Made by a program: the position numbers and the translations under genes. This document shows positions 16,604-26,124 of a DNA stretch of 64,000 bases, in pieces. Position 1 is the stretch's first letter. The number at the start of each line of letters is the position of its first letter. The notes below the pieces were generated by a model. The model made no database searches, was not told where the DNA came from, and worked only from the letters and a program-made list of their open reading frames with translations. Source of the stretch: DASSUW01 sp963844205 (lineage in GTDB: Bacteria; Actinomycetota; Thermoleophilia; Solirubrobacterales; Solirubrobacteraceae); contig CAWJNK010000013.1 in assembly GCA_963844205.1 (NCBI GenBank), forward strand, positions 186,001 to 250,000. Reading direction: 5' to 3'.

Positions 16604-17205
16604 TAGCGCGGCAGGGCGGCCCAGACCGACGCCATGGCCTCGTCGAGCGACTCCGAGCCGCTGACAACGACGTCGGGCGAGAGGGGCGGCTCGTAGGGGT
16701 CGTCAACTCCCGTGAGGTGCTGCAGCTCGCCGGCCCGCGCCCGGGCGTACAACCCCTTCGGGTCGCGGCGCTCGCACTCCTCGAGCGAGGTGGCGACGTG
16801 GACCTCGAGGAACGGCAACCCCAATCGCTCGTGGACCGCCCGCGCCGCCTCTCGGTCCGCTCGGTACGGAGAGACGAGCGCGACGAGCACGAGCACGCCG
16901 GCGTCGGCGAGCAGCGCCGCGACCTCGGCGGTCCGGCGCACGTTCTCGGTGCGGTCCGAGGCGCTGAACCCCAGGTCGCCGTTCAGGCCGTGGCGCAGGT
17001 TGTCGCCGTCGAGCACGTACGCGCTCCGCCCCTCCCCCAGCGCGCGCGCCTCGATCGCGGCCGCCACCGTCGACTTGCCCGACGCCGGCAGGCCCGTCAT
17101 CCACACCGTTACGCCGGAGTGGCCGAGCGCGGCCCAGCGCTGCGCCCGATCCAGCTCGCCGCGCTGCCAGACGACGTTCGACGAGCGCGGCGCGTCAGCG
17201 GGCAT
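16603..17205 (-). CDS. cysC: Adenylylsulfate kinase
   Basis: 200 residues. The Walker A motif GLPASGKST is followed by the APS kinase landmarks LDGDNLRHGLNGDLGFSASDRTENVRR and ALVSPYRADREAAR, then PKGLYARARAGELQHLTG and DPYEPPLSPDVVV. It phosphorylates APS to PAPS in the cytosol. The ATG at 17205 was chosen because it overlaps the cysN end by 11 bases and gives a family-length protein. Because the cysH product here is the iron-sulfur type that uses APS directly, CysC may serve mainly to make PAPS for sulfotransferases. It is the last gene of the cys operon. Confidence 0.93.
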   Translation of the reverse strand: MPADAPRSSNVVWQRGELDRAQRWAALGHSGVTVWMTGLPASGKSTVAAAIEARALGEGRSAYVLDGDNLRHGLNGDLGFSASDRTENVRRTAEVAALLADAGVLVLVALVSPYRADREAARAVHERLGLPFLEVHVATSLEECERRDPKGLYARARAGELQHLTGVDDPYEPPLSPDVVVSGSESLDEAMASVWAALPR

Positions 17206-18424
17206 CGACGACCATCCCGGCCGCGACCGTGTCGTTGCTCGCATCGTCGATGAGGATGAACGCGCCGGTCGTGCGGTTCTCCGTGTAGGAGTCGAACACG
17301 ACCTCCGACGCACAGCGCAGCGCGACCCGCGCGATGTCGTTCAGCCCCAGCGAGTCGCCGCCCGGCCGCGTCCTCAGGTCGGCGACGTCGAGCGTCTCGC
17401 GCACGATCTCGAGCCGCACGCGCTCGGTCCGCGTCGTGTGCTTGAGCAGGTAGCGGCCGCCGACGCGCGCGGGCGACTCGCCCATCCAGCACACGGTCGC
17501 CTCGAGGTCACGCGAGCACGCCGGGCGCGACTCGCCGGCGCAGATCAGCGCGCCGCGGCCGACGTCCAGCTCGTCCTCGAGCGAGACCGCGACCGACAAC
17601 GGCGCGCTCGCGGCCTCGAGCGGCCCGCCGGGGCCCTCGACCGCGGTCACCCGCGTCTCCAGGCCTCCGGGCATCACCGCCACCTCGTCCCCCACGCGCA
17701 CGCTTCCGCCGGCAAGCTGGCCCGCGTACGCGCGCTGCTCTCCCGCCCGGATCACGTACTGGACCGGCAGCCGCAGCGGGGCGTCGGCCACGCCGGCCGC
17801 CACGGGCGCGGACTCGAGGAACTGGAGCAGCGTCGGCCCGCGGTACCAGTCCATCGCCTCCGAGCGCTCGACGACGTTGTCGCCGCGCAGCGCCGAGATC
17901 GGGATGCAGGTGATCTCCTCGACGTCGAGCCGCCCGGCCCAGGCCCTGAAGTCCGCGCAGATCGCCCGGAAGGCGTCGGCGTCGTAGTCGACGAGGTCCA
18001 TCTTGTTGACGGCCAGCACGATCCGCGGGATCCGCAGCAGCCCGGCGATCGCCGCGTGCCGCCGGCTCTGGGTCAGCAGCCCCTCCCGCGCGTCGACCAG
18101 CACGACCGCCACGTCGGCGGTCGAGGCCCCGGTGACCATGTTGCGCGTGTACTGGGCGTGGCCCGGGGTGTCGGCGATGATGAACCGCCGCCGCGGGGTC
18201 GAGAAGTGCCGGTACGCGACGTCGATCGTGATGCCCTGCTCGCGCTCGGCGCGCAGGCCGTCGGTCAGCCGCGCGAGGTCGGCGGCCGTCCCCAGCTCGT
18301 CGGCCATCAGCGCCTTCGAGTCGTAGAGCAGCCGGCCGATGAGCGTCGACTTGCCGTCGTCCACCGAGCCCGCGGTCGCGAACCGCAGGAGCTGCGGCGT
18401 CTGCGTCGCCACAGCCACAGCCAC
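17195..18424 (-). CDS. cysN: Sulfate adenylyltransferase subunit 1 (GTPase)
   Basis: 409 residues of an EF-Tu-like GTPase: G1 AGSVDDGKST (about 17-26), G3 DTPGH, G4 NKMDLVD and the switch region ERE-QGITIDVAYRHF. It couples GTP hydrolysis to formation of APS from ATP and sulfate together with CysD. It is stand-alone (not fused to CysC) and of the usual short length. The GTG start overlaps the cysD stop by one base. The C-terminus overlaps cysC by 11 bases. Confidence 0.95.
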   Translation of the reverse strand: MAVAVATQTPQLLRFATAGSVDDGKSTLIGRLLYDSKALMADELGTAADLARLTDGLRAEREQGITIDVAYRHFSTPRRRFIIADTPGHAQYTRNMVTGASTADVAVVLVDAREGLLTQSRRHAAIAGLLRIPRIVLAVNKMDLVDYDADAFRAICADFRAWAGRLDVEEITCIPISALRGDNVVERSEAMDWYRGPTLLQFLESAPVAAGVADAPLRLPVQYVIRAGEQRAYAGQLAGGSVRVGDEVAVMPGGLETRVTAVEGPGGPLEAASAPLSVAVSLEDELDVGRGALICAGESRPACSRDLEATVCWMGESPARVGGRYLLKHTTRTERVRLEIVRETLDVADLRTRPGGDSLGLNDIARVALRCASEVVFDSYTENRTTGAFILIDDASNDTVAAGMVVDAR

Positions 18425-19290
18425 TAGAAGTACCCCTCGCGCTTACGGTCCTCCATCGCGGCCTCGCTCACGCGGTCGTCGGCGCGCGTCTCGCCGCGCT
18501 CGGTGATCCGGGTCGCCGCGATCTCGGCGATGACCGTTTCGAGCGACCCGGCGCTGCTGCGCACCGCGCCCGTGCACGTCATGTCACCGACCGTCCGGTA
18601 GCGCACGGAGGCCGTGAACGGCGAGTCGCCGTTGAGCGACACGAAGTCGGACACCGCGTAGAGCATCCCGTCGCGCTCGAACACCTCGCGCTCGTGCGCG
18701 AAGTAGATCGGCGGCAGCTCGAGACCCTCGACCCGGATGTACTCCCAGACGTCGAGCTCGGTCCAGTTGCTCAAGGGGAACACGCGCACGTGCTCACCCG
18801 GCCGCACGCGGCCGTTGTAGAGGCTCCAGACCTCGGGGCGCTGGCGGCGCGGGTCCCACTGGCCGAAGTCGTCGCGGAACGAGAAGATCCGCTCCTTGGC
18901 GCGGGCCCGCTCCTCGTCCCGCCGCGCGCCGCCGAACGCGGCGTCGAAGCCGTGCTCCTCGATCGCGTCCAGCAGCGTCGTGGTCTGCAGCCGGTTGCGG
19001 GACGGCGCGTCACGCACCCGGCCGCGGTCGATCGACTCCTGCACCGAAGCCACCAGCACGTCCGGCACGTGGCGGTCGCGGAACGCGATCACCTCCGGGA
19101 AGTTGTGCCCGGTGTCGACGTGCATGACCGGGAACGGCAGCTCGCCCGGCCGGAACGCCTTGCGGGCCAGGTGGAGCAGGACGATCGAGTCCTTGCCGCC
19201 GCTGAACAGCAGCACCGGCTTCTCGAGCTCGGCCGCCACCTCGCGGATGACGTGAACGGCCTCCGCCTCCAGGACCTCGAGATGGGTCAC
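18424..19290 (-). CDS. cysD: Sulfate adenylyltransferase subunit 2
   Basis: 288 residues with the PP-loop LLFSGGKDSIVLLHLA near residue 29, HVDTGHNFPEVIAFRD, and the family stretch FGGARRDEERARAKERIFSFRDDFGQWDP. The C-terminus ends RKREGYF, as in CysD proteins. It makes APS with CysN. The GTG at 19290 overlaps the upstream TGA by four bases. Confidence 0.95.
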   Translation of the reverse strand: MTHLEVLEAEAVHVIREVAAELEKPVLLFSGGKDSIVLLHLARKAFRPGELPFPVMHVDTGHNFPEVIAFRDRHVPDVLVASVQESIDRGRVRDAPSRNRLQTTTLLDAIEEHGFDAAFGGARRDEERARAKERIFSFRDDFGQWDPRRQRPEVWSLYNGRVRPGEHVRVFPLSNWTELDVWEYIRVEGLELPPIYFAHEREVFERDGMLYAVSDFVSLNGDSPFTASVRYRTVGDMTCTGAVRSSAGSLETVIAEIAATRITERGETRADDRVSEAAMEDRKREGYF

Positions 19291-20171
19291 GATGCCACCC
19301 CCACCGGCGCGCGGCGGCGCAGCAGGTAGAAGACGACGACGGCGAGGACCGTCGGGACGCCGGCCAGCACGAACGCCGGCAGCTCGAGGCCGGCCTTGCT
19401 CAGGAGCCCGAGGCCGGACGCGAGCAGGACGACGCCCAGCGCGCCGCGCAGCAGGTCCTGCGGCATCCGCGTCGCGATGTGGGTGCCCACCCACACGCCC
19501 GGGATCGAGCCGACGAGCAGCGTGGCCGCCAGCCCGTAGTCGACGTTGCCGGAGACCACGTGGGCGAGCGCCGCCACCCACAGCAGCACGGCCGCGTGCG
19601 CGACGTCGGTCCCGACGACGCGGTGCGGGCTGAGCCGGAAGCCGAGGATCAGGCCGATGGCGATCAGCGTGCCGGAGCCGGCGGACGTGATGCCGAGCAC
19701 GAACCCGATGGTGGCGCCGAGCCCCGCCGCGGCGATCTTGTGCCGCGTCTGCATCCGGAACGCGCCACGCTCGCGCGCCGCCATGTCGGCCAGCGCGAGC
19801 GCCCGCAGCAGCACAAGGGCGCCCGTGAGCAGCAGCACGCCGCCGATCGCGAGCAGCATGAAGGTGTCGAAGTCGTCGCCCCAGGACTCGCGCAGCCGGT
19901 CGAGCAGCCAGACGCCCGCCAGCGCCGCCGGGCACGACCCGACCGCGAGCCAGAACGCCATCCGCGGGAAGACCGTGCCCTTCGTGAAGTGGCGATAGCC
20001 GCCGACGGTCTTGGTGATCGCGGCGTACGCGAGGTCGGTGCCCACCGCCACCACCGGCTTGACGCCAACGACGAGGATCAGCAGCGGCGTCATCAGCGAG
20101 CCGCCGCCCATGCCGGTGATGCCGACCAGGACGCCCACGCCGAGGCCGAAGAGGATCGTCACGGGGTCCAT
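19287..20171 (-). CDS. TauE/SafE-family sulfite/sulfate permease
   Basis: 294 residues with about eight hydrophobic helices. Two similar halves each carry the TauE/SafE-type Gly-rich sequence (GVLVGITGMGGGSLMTPLLIL near the start, GFVLGITSAGSGTLIAIGLIL in the middle). It is located between cysH and cysD with overlaps on both sides, so it very likely moves sulfate, sulfite or another sulfur anion across the membrane; the direction is not known. It starts at ATG 20171, overlapping the cysH stop (TGATG). Confidence 0.85.
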   Translation of the reverse strand: MDPVTILFGLGVGVLVGITGMGGGSLMTPLLILVVGVKPVVAVGTDLAYAAITKTVGGYRHFTKGTVFPRMAFWLAVGSCPAALAGVWLLDRLRESWGDDFDTFMLLAIGGVLLLTGALVLLRALALADMAARERGAFRMQTRHKIAAAGLGATIGFVLGITSAGSGTLIAIGLILGFRLSPHRVVGTDVAHAAVLLWVAALAHVVSGNVDYGLAATLLVGSIPGVWVGTHIATRMPQDLLRGALGVVLLASGLGLLSKAGLELPAFVLAGVPTVLAVVVFYLLRRRAPVGVAS

Positions 20172-20812
20172 CAGGAGGCCGGCAGGTGGAGGCCGCACTC
20201 GATCTTGTCGGTGCCGGCCCAGCGACCGTCGCGCCCGCCACCCGGCGAGGTGCAGTGGATGCAGCCGATCGACGCGTAGCCACGGTCGTGCAACGGGTGG
20301 TAGGGGACGTCGCGCTCGGCGATGTACCGCCAGACGTCCTTCTCGGTCCAGTCCGCCAGCGGGGCGCACTTGAGCTTGCCGGGATGTCCGCTGTCCTCCC
20401 CGAGCTTGGGCGTCCCCGCCCGGGCGGGCGACTGGTCGCGCCGCAGCCCGGTGATCCAGGCGTCGATCTCGCTGAGCGCGCGCTCGAGCGGCTCGACCTT
20501 GCGCATACCGCAGCAGGCGTCGGGATCGCGCTGCCACAGGCCGTCGATCCAGTCGCCGCGGTAGACGTCGATCTCGATCCCGTAGCGCGCCTCGATCCGC
20601 CGCCAGGTCTCGTACGTCTCCGGGAACAGGACGCCCGTGTCGAGCGTGAAGACCCGCGCCTGCGGCTCGATCTCGAGCAGCATGTCGAGGATCACCGACG
20701 CCTCCTTCTGGAAGGAGCAGGCGACGTACAGGCGCGGGTGGTACTCGTCCACGACGTGGGCCAGCACCTCCTGCGCGCTCAGCGACTCGAGGTCCGTTGG
20801 AGCGGCACGCAT
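20171..20812 (-). CDS. cysH: Adenylylsulfate reductase, assimilatory, [4Fe-4S] type
   Basis: 213 residues. The fold signature is ACSFQKEASVILDML and TLDTGVLFPETY, with the catalytic Cys in IECGLH at the end. Two cysteine pairs, Cys100-Cys101 (ACCGMRK) and Cys184/Cys187 (GCIHC), are the iron-sulfur ligands that distinguish APS reductases from cluster-free PAPS reductases. It reduces APS to sulfite. The ATG at 20812 is preferred over a GTG nine codons upstream because a TAACCT -10-like box (20826-20831) lies between them. It is the first gene of the cys operon. Confidence 0.92.
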   Translation of the reverse strand: MRAAPTDLESLSAQEVLAHVVDEYHPRLYVACSFQKEASVILDMLLEIEPQARVFTLDTGVLFPETYETWRRIEARYGIEIDVYRGDWIDGLWQRDPDACCGMRKVEPLERALSEIDAWITGLRRDQSPARAGTPKLGEDSGHPGKLKCAPLADWTEKDVWRYIAERDVPYHPLHDRGYASIGCIHCTSPGGGRDGRWAGTDKIECGLHLPAS

Positions 20813-20825
20813 ACGCGAGCCGCGT

Positions 20826-20831
20826 AGGTTA
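20826..20831 (-). promoter_or_regulatory. Putative -10 box of the cys operon
   Basis: TAACCT on the minus strand, 13 bases before the cysH ATG, leaving a leader of only a few bases. No -35 or known riboswitch was found upstream. Confidence 0.3.
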
Positions 20832-20841
20832 GTAGGCACCC

Positions 20842-20896
20842 CCGCGGGAATCCGTTCCCGCGTTCTGATCGAGACGGCGGCATCCGGCCGCCGTAA
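20842..20896 (-). terminator. Two hairpins between the ABC permease and cysH
   Basis: Two strong inverted repeats sit in the 96-base gap: GCGGGAA/TTCCCGC around 20844-20862 and ACGGCGGC/GCCGCCGT around 20876-20896. They follow the stop of the ABC permease on the same strand, so they probably end that transcript. There is no T-run, which is usual at this G+C content. Confidence 0.5.
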
Positions 20897-20908
20897 CCGG
20901 GCTTCGCC

Positions 20909-23454
20909 CTATTCGGTTGTCACCGCGCGCAGGATGTCCACCCGCGAGGCGCGGCGGGCGGGCGGGATCGCGGCCAGCACGCCGGCGATCGCGGCGAGGA
21001 TCGCCACCGCGATGAGGATGCCGAACGGCACCTCGAACACGAAGCCCTCGTCGGACAGGGGACGGGAGAGGATCGCGGCGAACGCGAAGCCGAGCACGCC
21101 GCCCAGGAGGGCGCCGATGACGGCCGTGATCACCGACTCGCCGGTCACCATCTTCCAGACCTGCCAGCGGCTCATGCCGACCGCCCGCAGCAGCCCCAGC
21201 TCCCGCGTGCGCTCGTGGATCGAGAGCGCGAGCGTGTTGATGATGCCGAGCAGCGCGACGATCACGGACAGCGCGAGCAGCGCCAGCACGAGGAACACGA
21301 GCGTGTCGACCTGCTTGCTCTGCTCGTCCTTGAACTCGTCGATCGTCTGCGGCTTGGCGGTCGGGAAGTCCGCGAGCGCGGCGACCTCGGCGTCCTTGAT
21401 CGCCTGCGGATCCCGTCGCCGGCCGTCAGCGCGAACGCGATGTCGTCGGCGTCCCAGCCGCTCTCCAGCGACGCGTTGCTCACGATCACGCCCTGCACGA
21501 AGCCGACGGCCGAGTCGAAGATGCCGGTCACCTCGTAGGCGACCTCGTTGCCACGCGGCGTGAGGAAGCGGATCGTGTCGCCAACCGCGAGGTCGTTGCT
21601 CTCGGCGAAGTCGTTGCTGACCACGGCGCGGTCGCTCGCGAGCTCGGACAGCAGGGCGTCGGACCCCTCGTCCCAGTTCAGCGTCAGGACCTCGCGCACG
21701 GTGTCGGTGTCGACGCCGGAGACCGCGGTGTTCGTGCTCTTGCCGACCATGCGGCCGGTCTCGAACCGGATCGAGGAGACGGCGTCGACGCCGTCGACCT
21801 GCGCGAGCCGGTCGGTGATCCCCTGGGGCAGCGGGGAGAAGCCGTCGTCGTGGGTGACGATGCTCGCCGCCTTCGACTGCTCGTCGATGCCCTCGTCGAT
21901 CGTGGCGCGCAGGCCCGCGGCGAAGATCGTCACCAGCACGACGAGCGCGACGCCGATCATCAGCGCCGATGCCGTGATCGCCGTCCGCTGAGGCTGGCGG
22001 ACCGAGTTCTCACGCGCGAGCCGGCCGGCGAGGCCGAACGGGCGCTCGAGCGGCTTGCCGATCAGGCTGCTCAGCGGGCGCACGAGCGTCGGCGCCAGCA
22101 GTGCCAGGCCGAAGATCATCAGCAGCGTGCCGAGGCCGAGCACGAAGGCGGTCGTGCTCGCCGGCCCGACGTCGCCGAGCAGGCCGTAGAGCAGCGCCGC
22201 GACACCCAACAGCTCGACGAGCGCGGCGACCACAATCCGGCGGCGGCGCAGCTTGGTCGGGCCGGGCAGGACGGCGTCGCGCATCGCCTCCACCGGCTGG
22301 ACGCGGGTGGCGCGACGAGCGGGCACGAAGCCGGACACCACGGTCGCGACCAGGCCGACCAGCAGCGCGACGGCGATCGTCCGCGGCTCGAGCTGGGTCG
22401 ACGTGGTGCCGAGGTCGAGCCCGAACGCGGAGAACAGCGCGCGCAGCCCGGGCGCGACGACGAGACCGGCCGCGATGCCGACGACGGAGGCGACCAGGCC
22501 GATGGCGATCGACTCCGCCACGACCGACCGGAGAATCTGCCGGCGCGAGGCGCCGAGCGTGCGCAGCAGCGCGAACTCGCGCGAGCGCTGCGCGACGGTC
22601 ACCGCGAACGTGTTGAAGATCAGGAAGCCGCCCACCAGCACGGCGACGCCGGCGAACACCAGCAGCGCGATGCGGATGAAGCCGAGCGCGTCCGAGAGGT
22701 CCTGGGCCGACTTCTCGGCCTGCTCCTCGCCGGTCCGGACGGCGTAGTCGTTGCCGAGCTCGGCGGCGATGCGTGCCTTGAGCTCCTCCGGCGAGGTCCC
22801 ACTGGAGGCGGCAACCGAGATGTCGCTGTAGCCGTCCTCCTGCAGCACGCGCTGGGCCTCCTGGAGCTGCATGAGGACCATGCGCGAGCCGGCGAGGTTG
22901 TCGGAGTCGCCGAGCCGGGCGACGCCCGCCACCGTGTAGTCCTTCTGCGGTTCGCGGCCGGCGACCGTCACGGTGTCGCCCTCGTGGTAGTCGAACTCGT
23001 CCGAGGTCGCCTTGTCGATCACGACCTCGTCGGCGGTCTTCGGCTTGCCGCCCTCGACGTAGGTGAACGGGTCGAACCGCTCGGGGCCGTCCGAGAGCAG
23101 GATCGTCGGGGGCCCGCCCGAGGTGATCGGCTCGCCGTCGCGGTCGAGCAGCGTGACGTCGGCCGACACGGAGCCCACGGCCTCCTCGACGCCGTCGACC
23201 GACTGGACGCGCTCGAGCGTAGACGCCGCCATCGAGGGCGGCGTCGCGAAGTCGACCTCGACGGCCTGCCGCGACTGCACGGAGACGTCGGTCCCCTTGC
23301 TCGCGCGCTCGAAGAGGTCCTTGAACGACGCGTCGATGGTGTCCGTGAAGACGAACGTCCCCGCCACGAACGCCACGCCGATGACGACGGCGAAGCCGGT
23401 CAGCGCGGTCCGCAGCTTCCGGGCCAGGAGGCCCTTGAGCGCGACCTTAAGCAA
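20909..23454 (-). pseudogene. MacB/FtsX-type ABC transporter permease, split by a frameshift
   Basis: The first frame (23454 to ~21415) encodes MLKVALKGLLARKLRTALTG, helix 1, a periplasmic MacB-like domain, three helices (RIALLVFAGVAVLVGGFLIF...), a second set and a second extracellular domain up to FALTAGDG. It then turns into Arg/Ser-rich nonsense ending at 21262. The second frame continues with DPQAIKDAE and the last FtsX helices (FLVLALLALSVIVALLGIINTLALSIHERTRELGLLRAVG) to a stop at 20909. One extra G at the GGG complementary to 21412-21414 restores one ~848-residue protein. It is either a base-calling error in a G run or a real recent inactivation. It starts at TTG 23454, overlapping the ATPase gene by eight bases. 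Confidence 0.85.
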
Positions 23455-24184
23455 CGGCCTTCATCAGGTCGAGCACGCCTTCCGTGCTCTCCCCGCCACC
23501 GTCGTGCACGATCCGGCCGTCGCTCAGCACCACGATGCGGTCGGCCACCGAGGCCGCGTGCGCGTCGTGGGTGACCATGACGACGGTCTGGCCGAACTCG
23601 TCGGCGGCCTGGCGCAGGAGCGCCAGCACCTCGTCGGACGAGTGCGAGTCCAGGTTGCCGGTCGGCTCGTCGGCGAACACCACGGCCGGCCGGTGGATGA
23701 GCGCGCGGGCGATGGCGACGCGCTGCTGCTGGCCGCCGGACAGCTCGGCGGGCCGGTGCTCGAGCCGGTCACCGAGGTCCACGGCCGCGATCAGCTGCGT
23801 CAGCCAGTCACGATCGGGCTTGCGGCCGGCGAGCGTGAGCGGCAGCAGGATGTTCTCCTCGGCGGTCAGGACCGGCACGAGGTTGAAGGCCTGGAAGACG
23901 AAGCCGAGACGGTCGCGCCGCAGGCGCGTGAGCGCCTTGTCGTCGAGGTTCGCGAGCTCGGCGCCTTCGACCAGAACGGAGCCCGCCGTGGGCCGGTCGA
24001 GCCCCGCGAGCAGGTGCATGAGCGTCGACTTGCCGGAGCCGGACGGGCCCATGATGGCGGCGAACTGGCCGCTCGGGAATGCAGTGGTGACGCCGCGCAG
24101 CGCGTGGACGGCGGTCTCGCCTTCGCCGTAGACGCGACGAAGCTCGGTGGTGCTCACGATCGGGCGCGACGTCATGTCGGTCAT
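23447..24184 (-). CDS. ABC transporter ATP-binding protein, MacB/LolD family
   Basis: 245 residues with all ABC motifs: Walker A GPSGSGKST, Q-loop VFQAFNLVPVLTAEENI, signature LSGGQQQRVAIARAL, Walker B VVFADEPTGNLD and the H-loop VMVTHDAH. It powers the FtsX-type permease encoded next. Such exporters typically move antibiotics, peptides or lipoproteins outward. A 22-bp perfect palindrome with core TACGGCTAGCCGTA lies 56 bases upstream and is shared with the two-component operon. Confidence 0.92.
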   Translation of the reverse strand: MTDMTSRPIVSTTELRRVYGEGETAVHALRGVTTAFPSGQFAAIMGPSGSGKSTLMHLLAGLDRPTAGSVLVEGAELANLDDKALTRLRRDRLGFVFQAFNLVPVLTAEENILLPLTLAGRKPDRDWLTQLIAAVDLGDRLEHRPAELSGGQQQRVAIARALIHRPAVVFADEPTGNLDSHSSDEVLALLRQAADEFGQTVVMVTHDAHAASVADRIVVLSDGRIVHDGGGESTEGVLDLMKAVA

Positions 24185-24239
24185 CCGAACAGCATGGTGA
24201 CCGCGCCCGACGGCAATCGTGGAGTTGGCTTGTGAACCC

Positions 24240-24261
24240 GAGGTACGGCTAGCCGTACCTC
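24240..24261. promoter_or_regulatory. 22-bp perfect palindrome, probable response-regulator operator
   Basis: The core TACGGCTAGCCGTA is flanked by GAGG/CCTC arms, all perfectly self-complementary. It sits in the gap upstream of the ABC transporter ATG (24184) and just after the multicopper oxidase stop. The same half-sites (TACGGC, GCCGTA) occur upstream of the receiver gene at 28906-28919. NarL/LuxR-type regulators bind such inverted repeats. Confidence 0.65.
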
Positions 24262-24262
24262 C

Positions 24263-25180
24263 TCAGCCGCGCACCCGGTAGGTCCCGATCATCCCCTCGG
24301 CCATGTGCGTCTCGACGTGGCAGTGGTAGAGCCACGTTCCCGGGTCCTGCTCGCGCCAGCGGATGCGGAACGACTCGGCCGGGCCGACCGTCTGCGTGTC
24401 ACGGGGACCGCCGTCCGGCGCGCGCCAGCGGTGGCCGTGGACGTGGAACGTGTGGTGCTCGGAGCCCATCGCCATCACGTCCCACTGGACGACCTCCCCC
24501 ACCCGCGACGTGAACACCGGCGTGTTGCCGACGAACGCGCGGCCGTCGATGGTCTGGAACGTCCCCATCGGCGCGAACACGACGACGAACTCGCGGTCCG
24601 GCAGCCGCTCGCGGCGGCCGCGGATCGACAGCATTCCCCACATCCCGCCGGCGATCGACTCGTCCATCGACGGCGAGTGGTCGTGGTACGGCCAGGCGCC
24701 GGCGGAGTCCTTGCCCGCCCGCAGCCTGTAGGTCCACGTCTGGCCCGGCTTGACCTCGGCGTCGCGGCCCGACACGCCCGGCAGGAACGCGCCGTCCGAG
24801 CTCGGGGGGTAGTGCACGCCGTGGAAGTGCATCGAGTGGGGCTGGTCGTGCAGCGTGTCGAGGTTCTTGAAATGAACGCGGATCCGGTCGCCGACGCGGG
24901 CGCGGATGAGCGGCCCGGGGATGAGGTTCTGGTTGCTCGAGCCGTTCGGCGTGTTGTGCAGCGGCCGGCCCCAGTTGCGCGTGAACCGCCGGTAGACGAC
25001 GGTCGGGAACACGGTCTGCGACGGGTCGTACGTGGTCCCCATGATCGCGTCGCGCTGGTTGGGGACCATGTTCCACGTCACCGGCGCCGCGGCGACCCAG
25101 ACGTGGCGGACGGCGCCGGACGCCGGGGCGGCGGCCGCCCCTGTCGCCAGCACGGTTGCGATGGCGACGACGCGCCTCAC
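24263..25180 (-). CDS. Secreted two-domain multicopper oxidase
   Basis: 305 residues starting at GTG 25180, which gives MRRVVAIATVLATGAAAAPASG, a good Sec signal. The copper ligand motifs are MHFHGVH, WPYHDHS, HTFHVHGHRW and WLYHCHVETHMAEGM; the last supplies the type 1 copper Cys, His and Met. Two cupredoxin domains fit the length, so it may be a small laccase-like or nitrite-reductase-like enzyme that works as a trimer. It should act outside the membrane. A TAGGTT box is seven bases before the start. A cupredoxin gene is divergently placed and may be its electron partner. Confidence 0.85.
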   Translation of the reverse strand: MRRVVAIATVLATGAAAAPASGAVRHVWVAAAPVTWNMVPNQRDAIMGTTYDPSQTVFPTVVYRRFTRNWGRPLHNTPNGSSNQNLIPGPLIRARVGDRIRVHFKNLDTLHDQPHSMHFHGVHYPPSSDGAFLPGVSGRDAEVKPGQTWTYRLRAGKDSAGAWPYHDHSPSMDESIAGGMWGMLSIRGRRERLPDREFVVVFAPMGTFQTIDGRAFVGNTPVFTSRVGEVVQWDVMAMGSEHHTFHVHGHRWRAPDGGPRDTQTVGPAESFRIRWREQDPGTWLYHCHVETHMAEGMIGTYRVRG

Positions 25181-25187
25181 GGGCGCG

Positions 25188-25193
25188 AACCTA
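25188..25193 (-). promoter_or_regulatory. Putative leaderless -10 box for the multicopper oxidase
   Basis: TAGGTT on the minus strand, seven bases before GTG 25180. Its position supports this start over the upstream in-frame alternative at 25285. Confidence 0.4.
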
Positions 25194-25293
25194 TCCACCC
25201 CCCGGACCCGGTGCAAGCGGTACGGATAACCAGGCGTCACGTGTCGGGAAACCTCCATATCGCGATCGGCTGCGCGCCGACACACTCGCCCCT

Positions 25294-26124
25294 ATGCGCT
25301 TTCCCGTGCTCGTCGTCGCCTCGCTGGCCGGCCTCGCCGTTCTGCCGTCGCCGGCCTCCGCGGACGGGCCCGTCGTGTCGATCCTCACCCAGGCGTACGG
25401 CTCCGCCCACACCGAGGTGCTGGCGGGGGACACCGTCTCCTGGCGCAACGACAGCGTGCTGCCGCACACGGTCAGCGCCGCCGACGGCAGCTGGGCGTCG
25501 GCCCGCCTCGCGCCGCGGGCGTCGTTCTCGCGGACGTTCGACGCCGAGGCGACCGTCGACTACTTCTGCCAGGTCCACCCCGGGATGCGCGCCCAGGTCG
25601 ACGTTCGCCGGCTGCTGCTCACTTCCCCGCGCGACGCGGCGGCGCCCGGCCGGCCGTTCGAGTTGACCGGCCGCGCGGCGCTGCCCGCCGGCAGCTCGGT
25701 GTCGATCGAGGCCGACGGCGGCGGTGCCGTCGCGACGGCGACCGTCGACGCCGCGGGAGCGTTCCGCGCGACCGTGACCCCGAAGGAGACGACGAGCTAC
25801 CACGCCGTCGCCGGCGAGCACTCGAGCTCTTCCGTCCAGGTCCTGGTACTCGACCGGCGCGTCCAGGCGAGCGCCCGCCGCCGCGGAGCCCGGATCGTGG
25901 TCGGCACCCGCGTCCTCCCCGCGGCGCCTCGCGCCACCGTGGTGCTCCAGCTCCGCCTGCGCGAGCACTTCGGCTGGTGGCCGGTCAAGCGGATGCGGCT
26001 CGACGACGCCTCCCGGGCGAGCTTCAAGCTGCGGCACCCGCGCCGGGTGCGGGCTCGCGTCGTGCTCGTCGCCTCCGACGGCGCGACACCGCTGGCGACC
26101 AGCCCCACGCTGCGCTTGAGCTAA
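25294..26124 (+). CDS. Secreted cupredoxin (plastocyanin-like) with C-terminal Ig-like region
   Basis: 276 residues. A signal peptide (RFPVLVVASLAGLAVLPSPASA) is followed by a type 1 copper domain: His58 (LPHTVS), Cys92, His95 and Met98 (YFCQVHPGM). Residues ~105-276 are beta-rich and Pro/Ala/Arg-rich with no metal site. The ATG at 25294 was chosen for the signal peptide. It is divergent from the multicopper oxidase, with 113 bases between. It overlaps the convergent response regulator stop by three bases. The likely role is extracellular electron transfer. Confidence 0.85.
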   Translation: MRFPVLVVASLAGLAVLPSPASADGPVVSILTQAYGSAHTEVLAGDTVSWRNDSVLPHTVSAADGSWASARLAPRASFSRTFDAEATVDYFCQVHPGMRAQVDVRRLLLTSPRDAAAPGRPFELTGRAALPAGSSVSIEADGGGAVATATVDAAGAFRATVTPKETTSYHAVAGEHSSSSVQVLVLDRRVQASARRRGARIVVGTRVLPAAPRATVVLQLRLREHFGWWPVKRMRLDDASRASFKLRHPRRVRARVVLVASDGATPLATSPTLRLS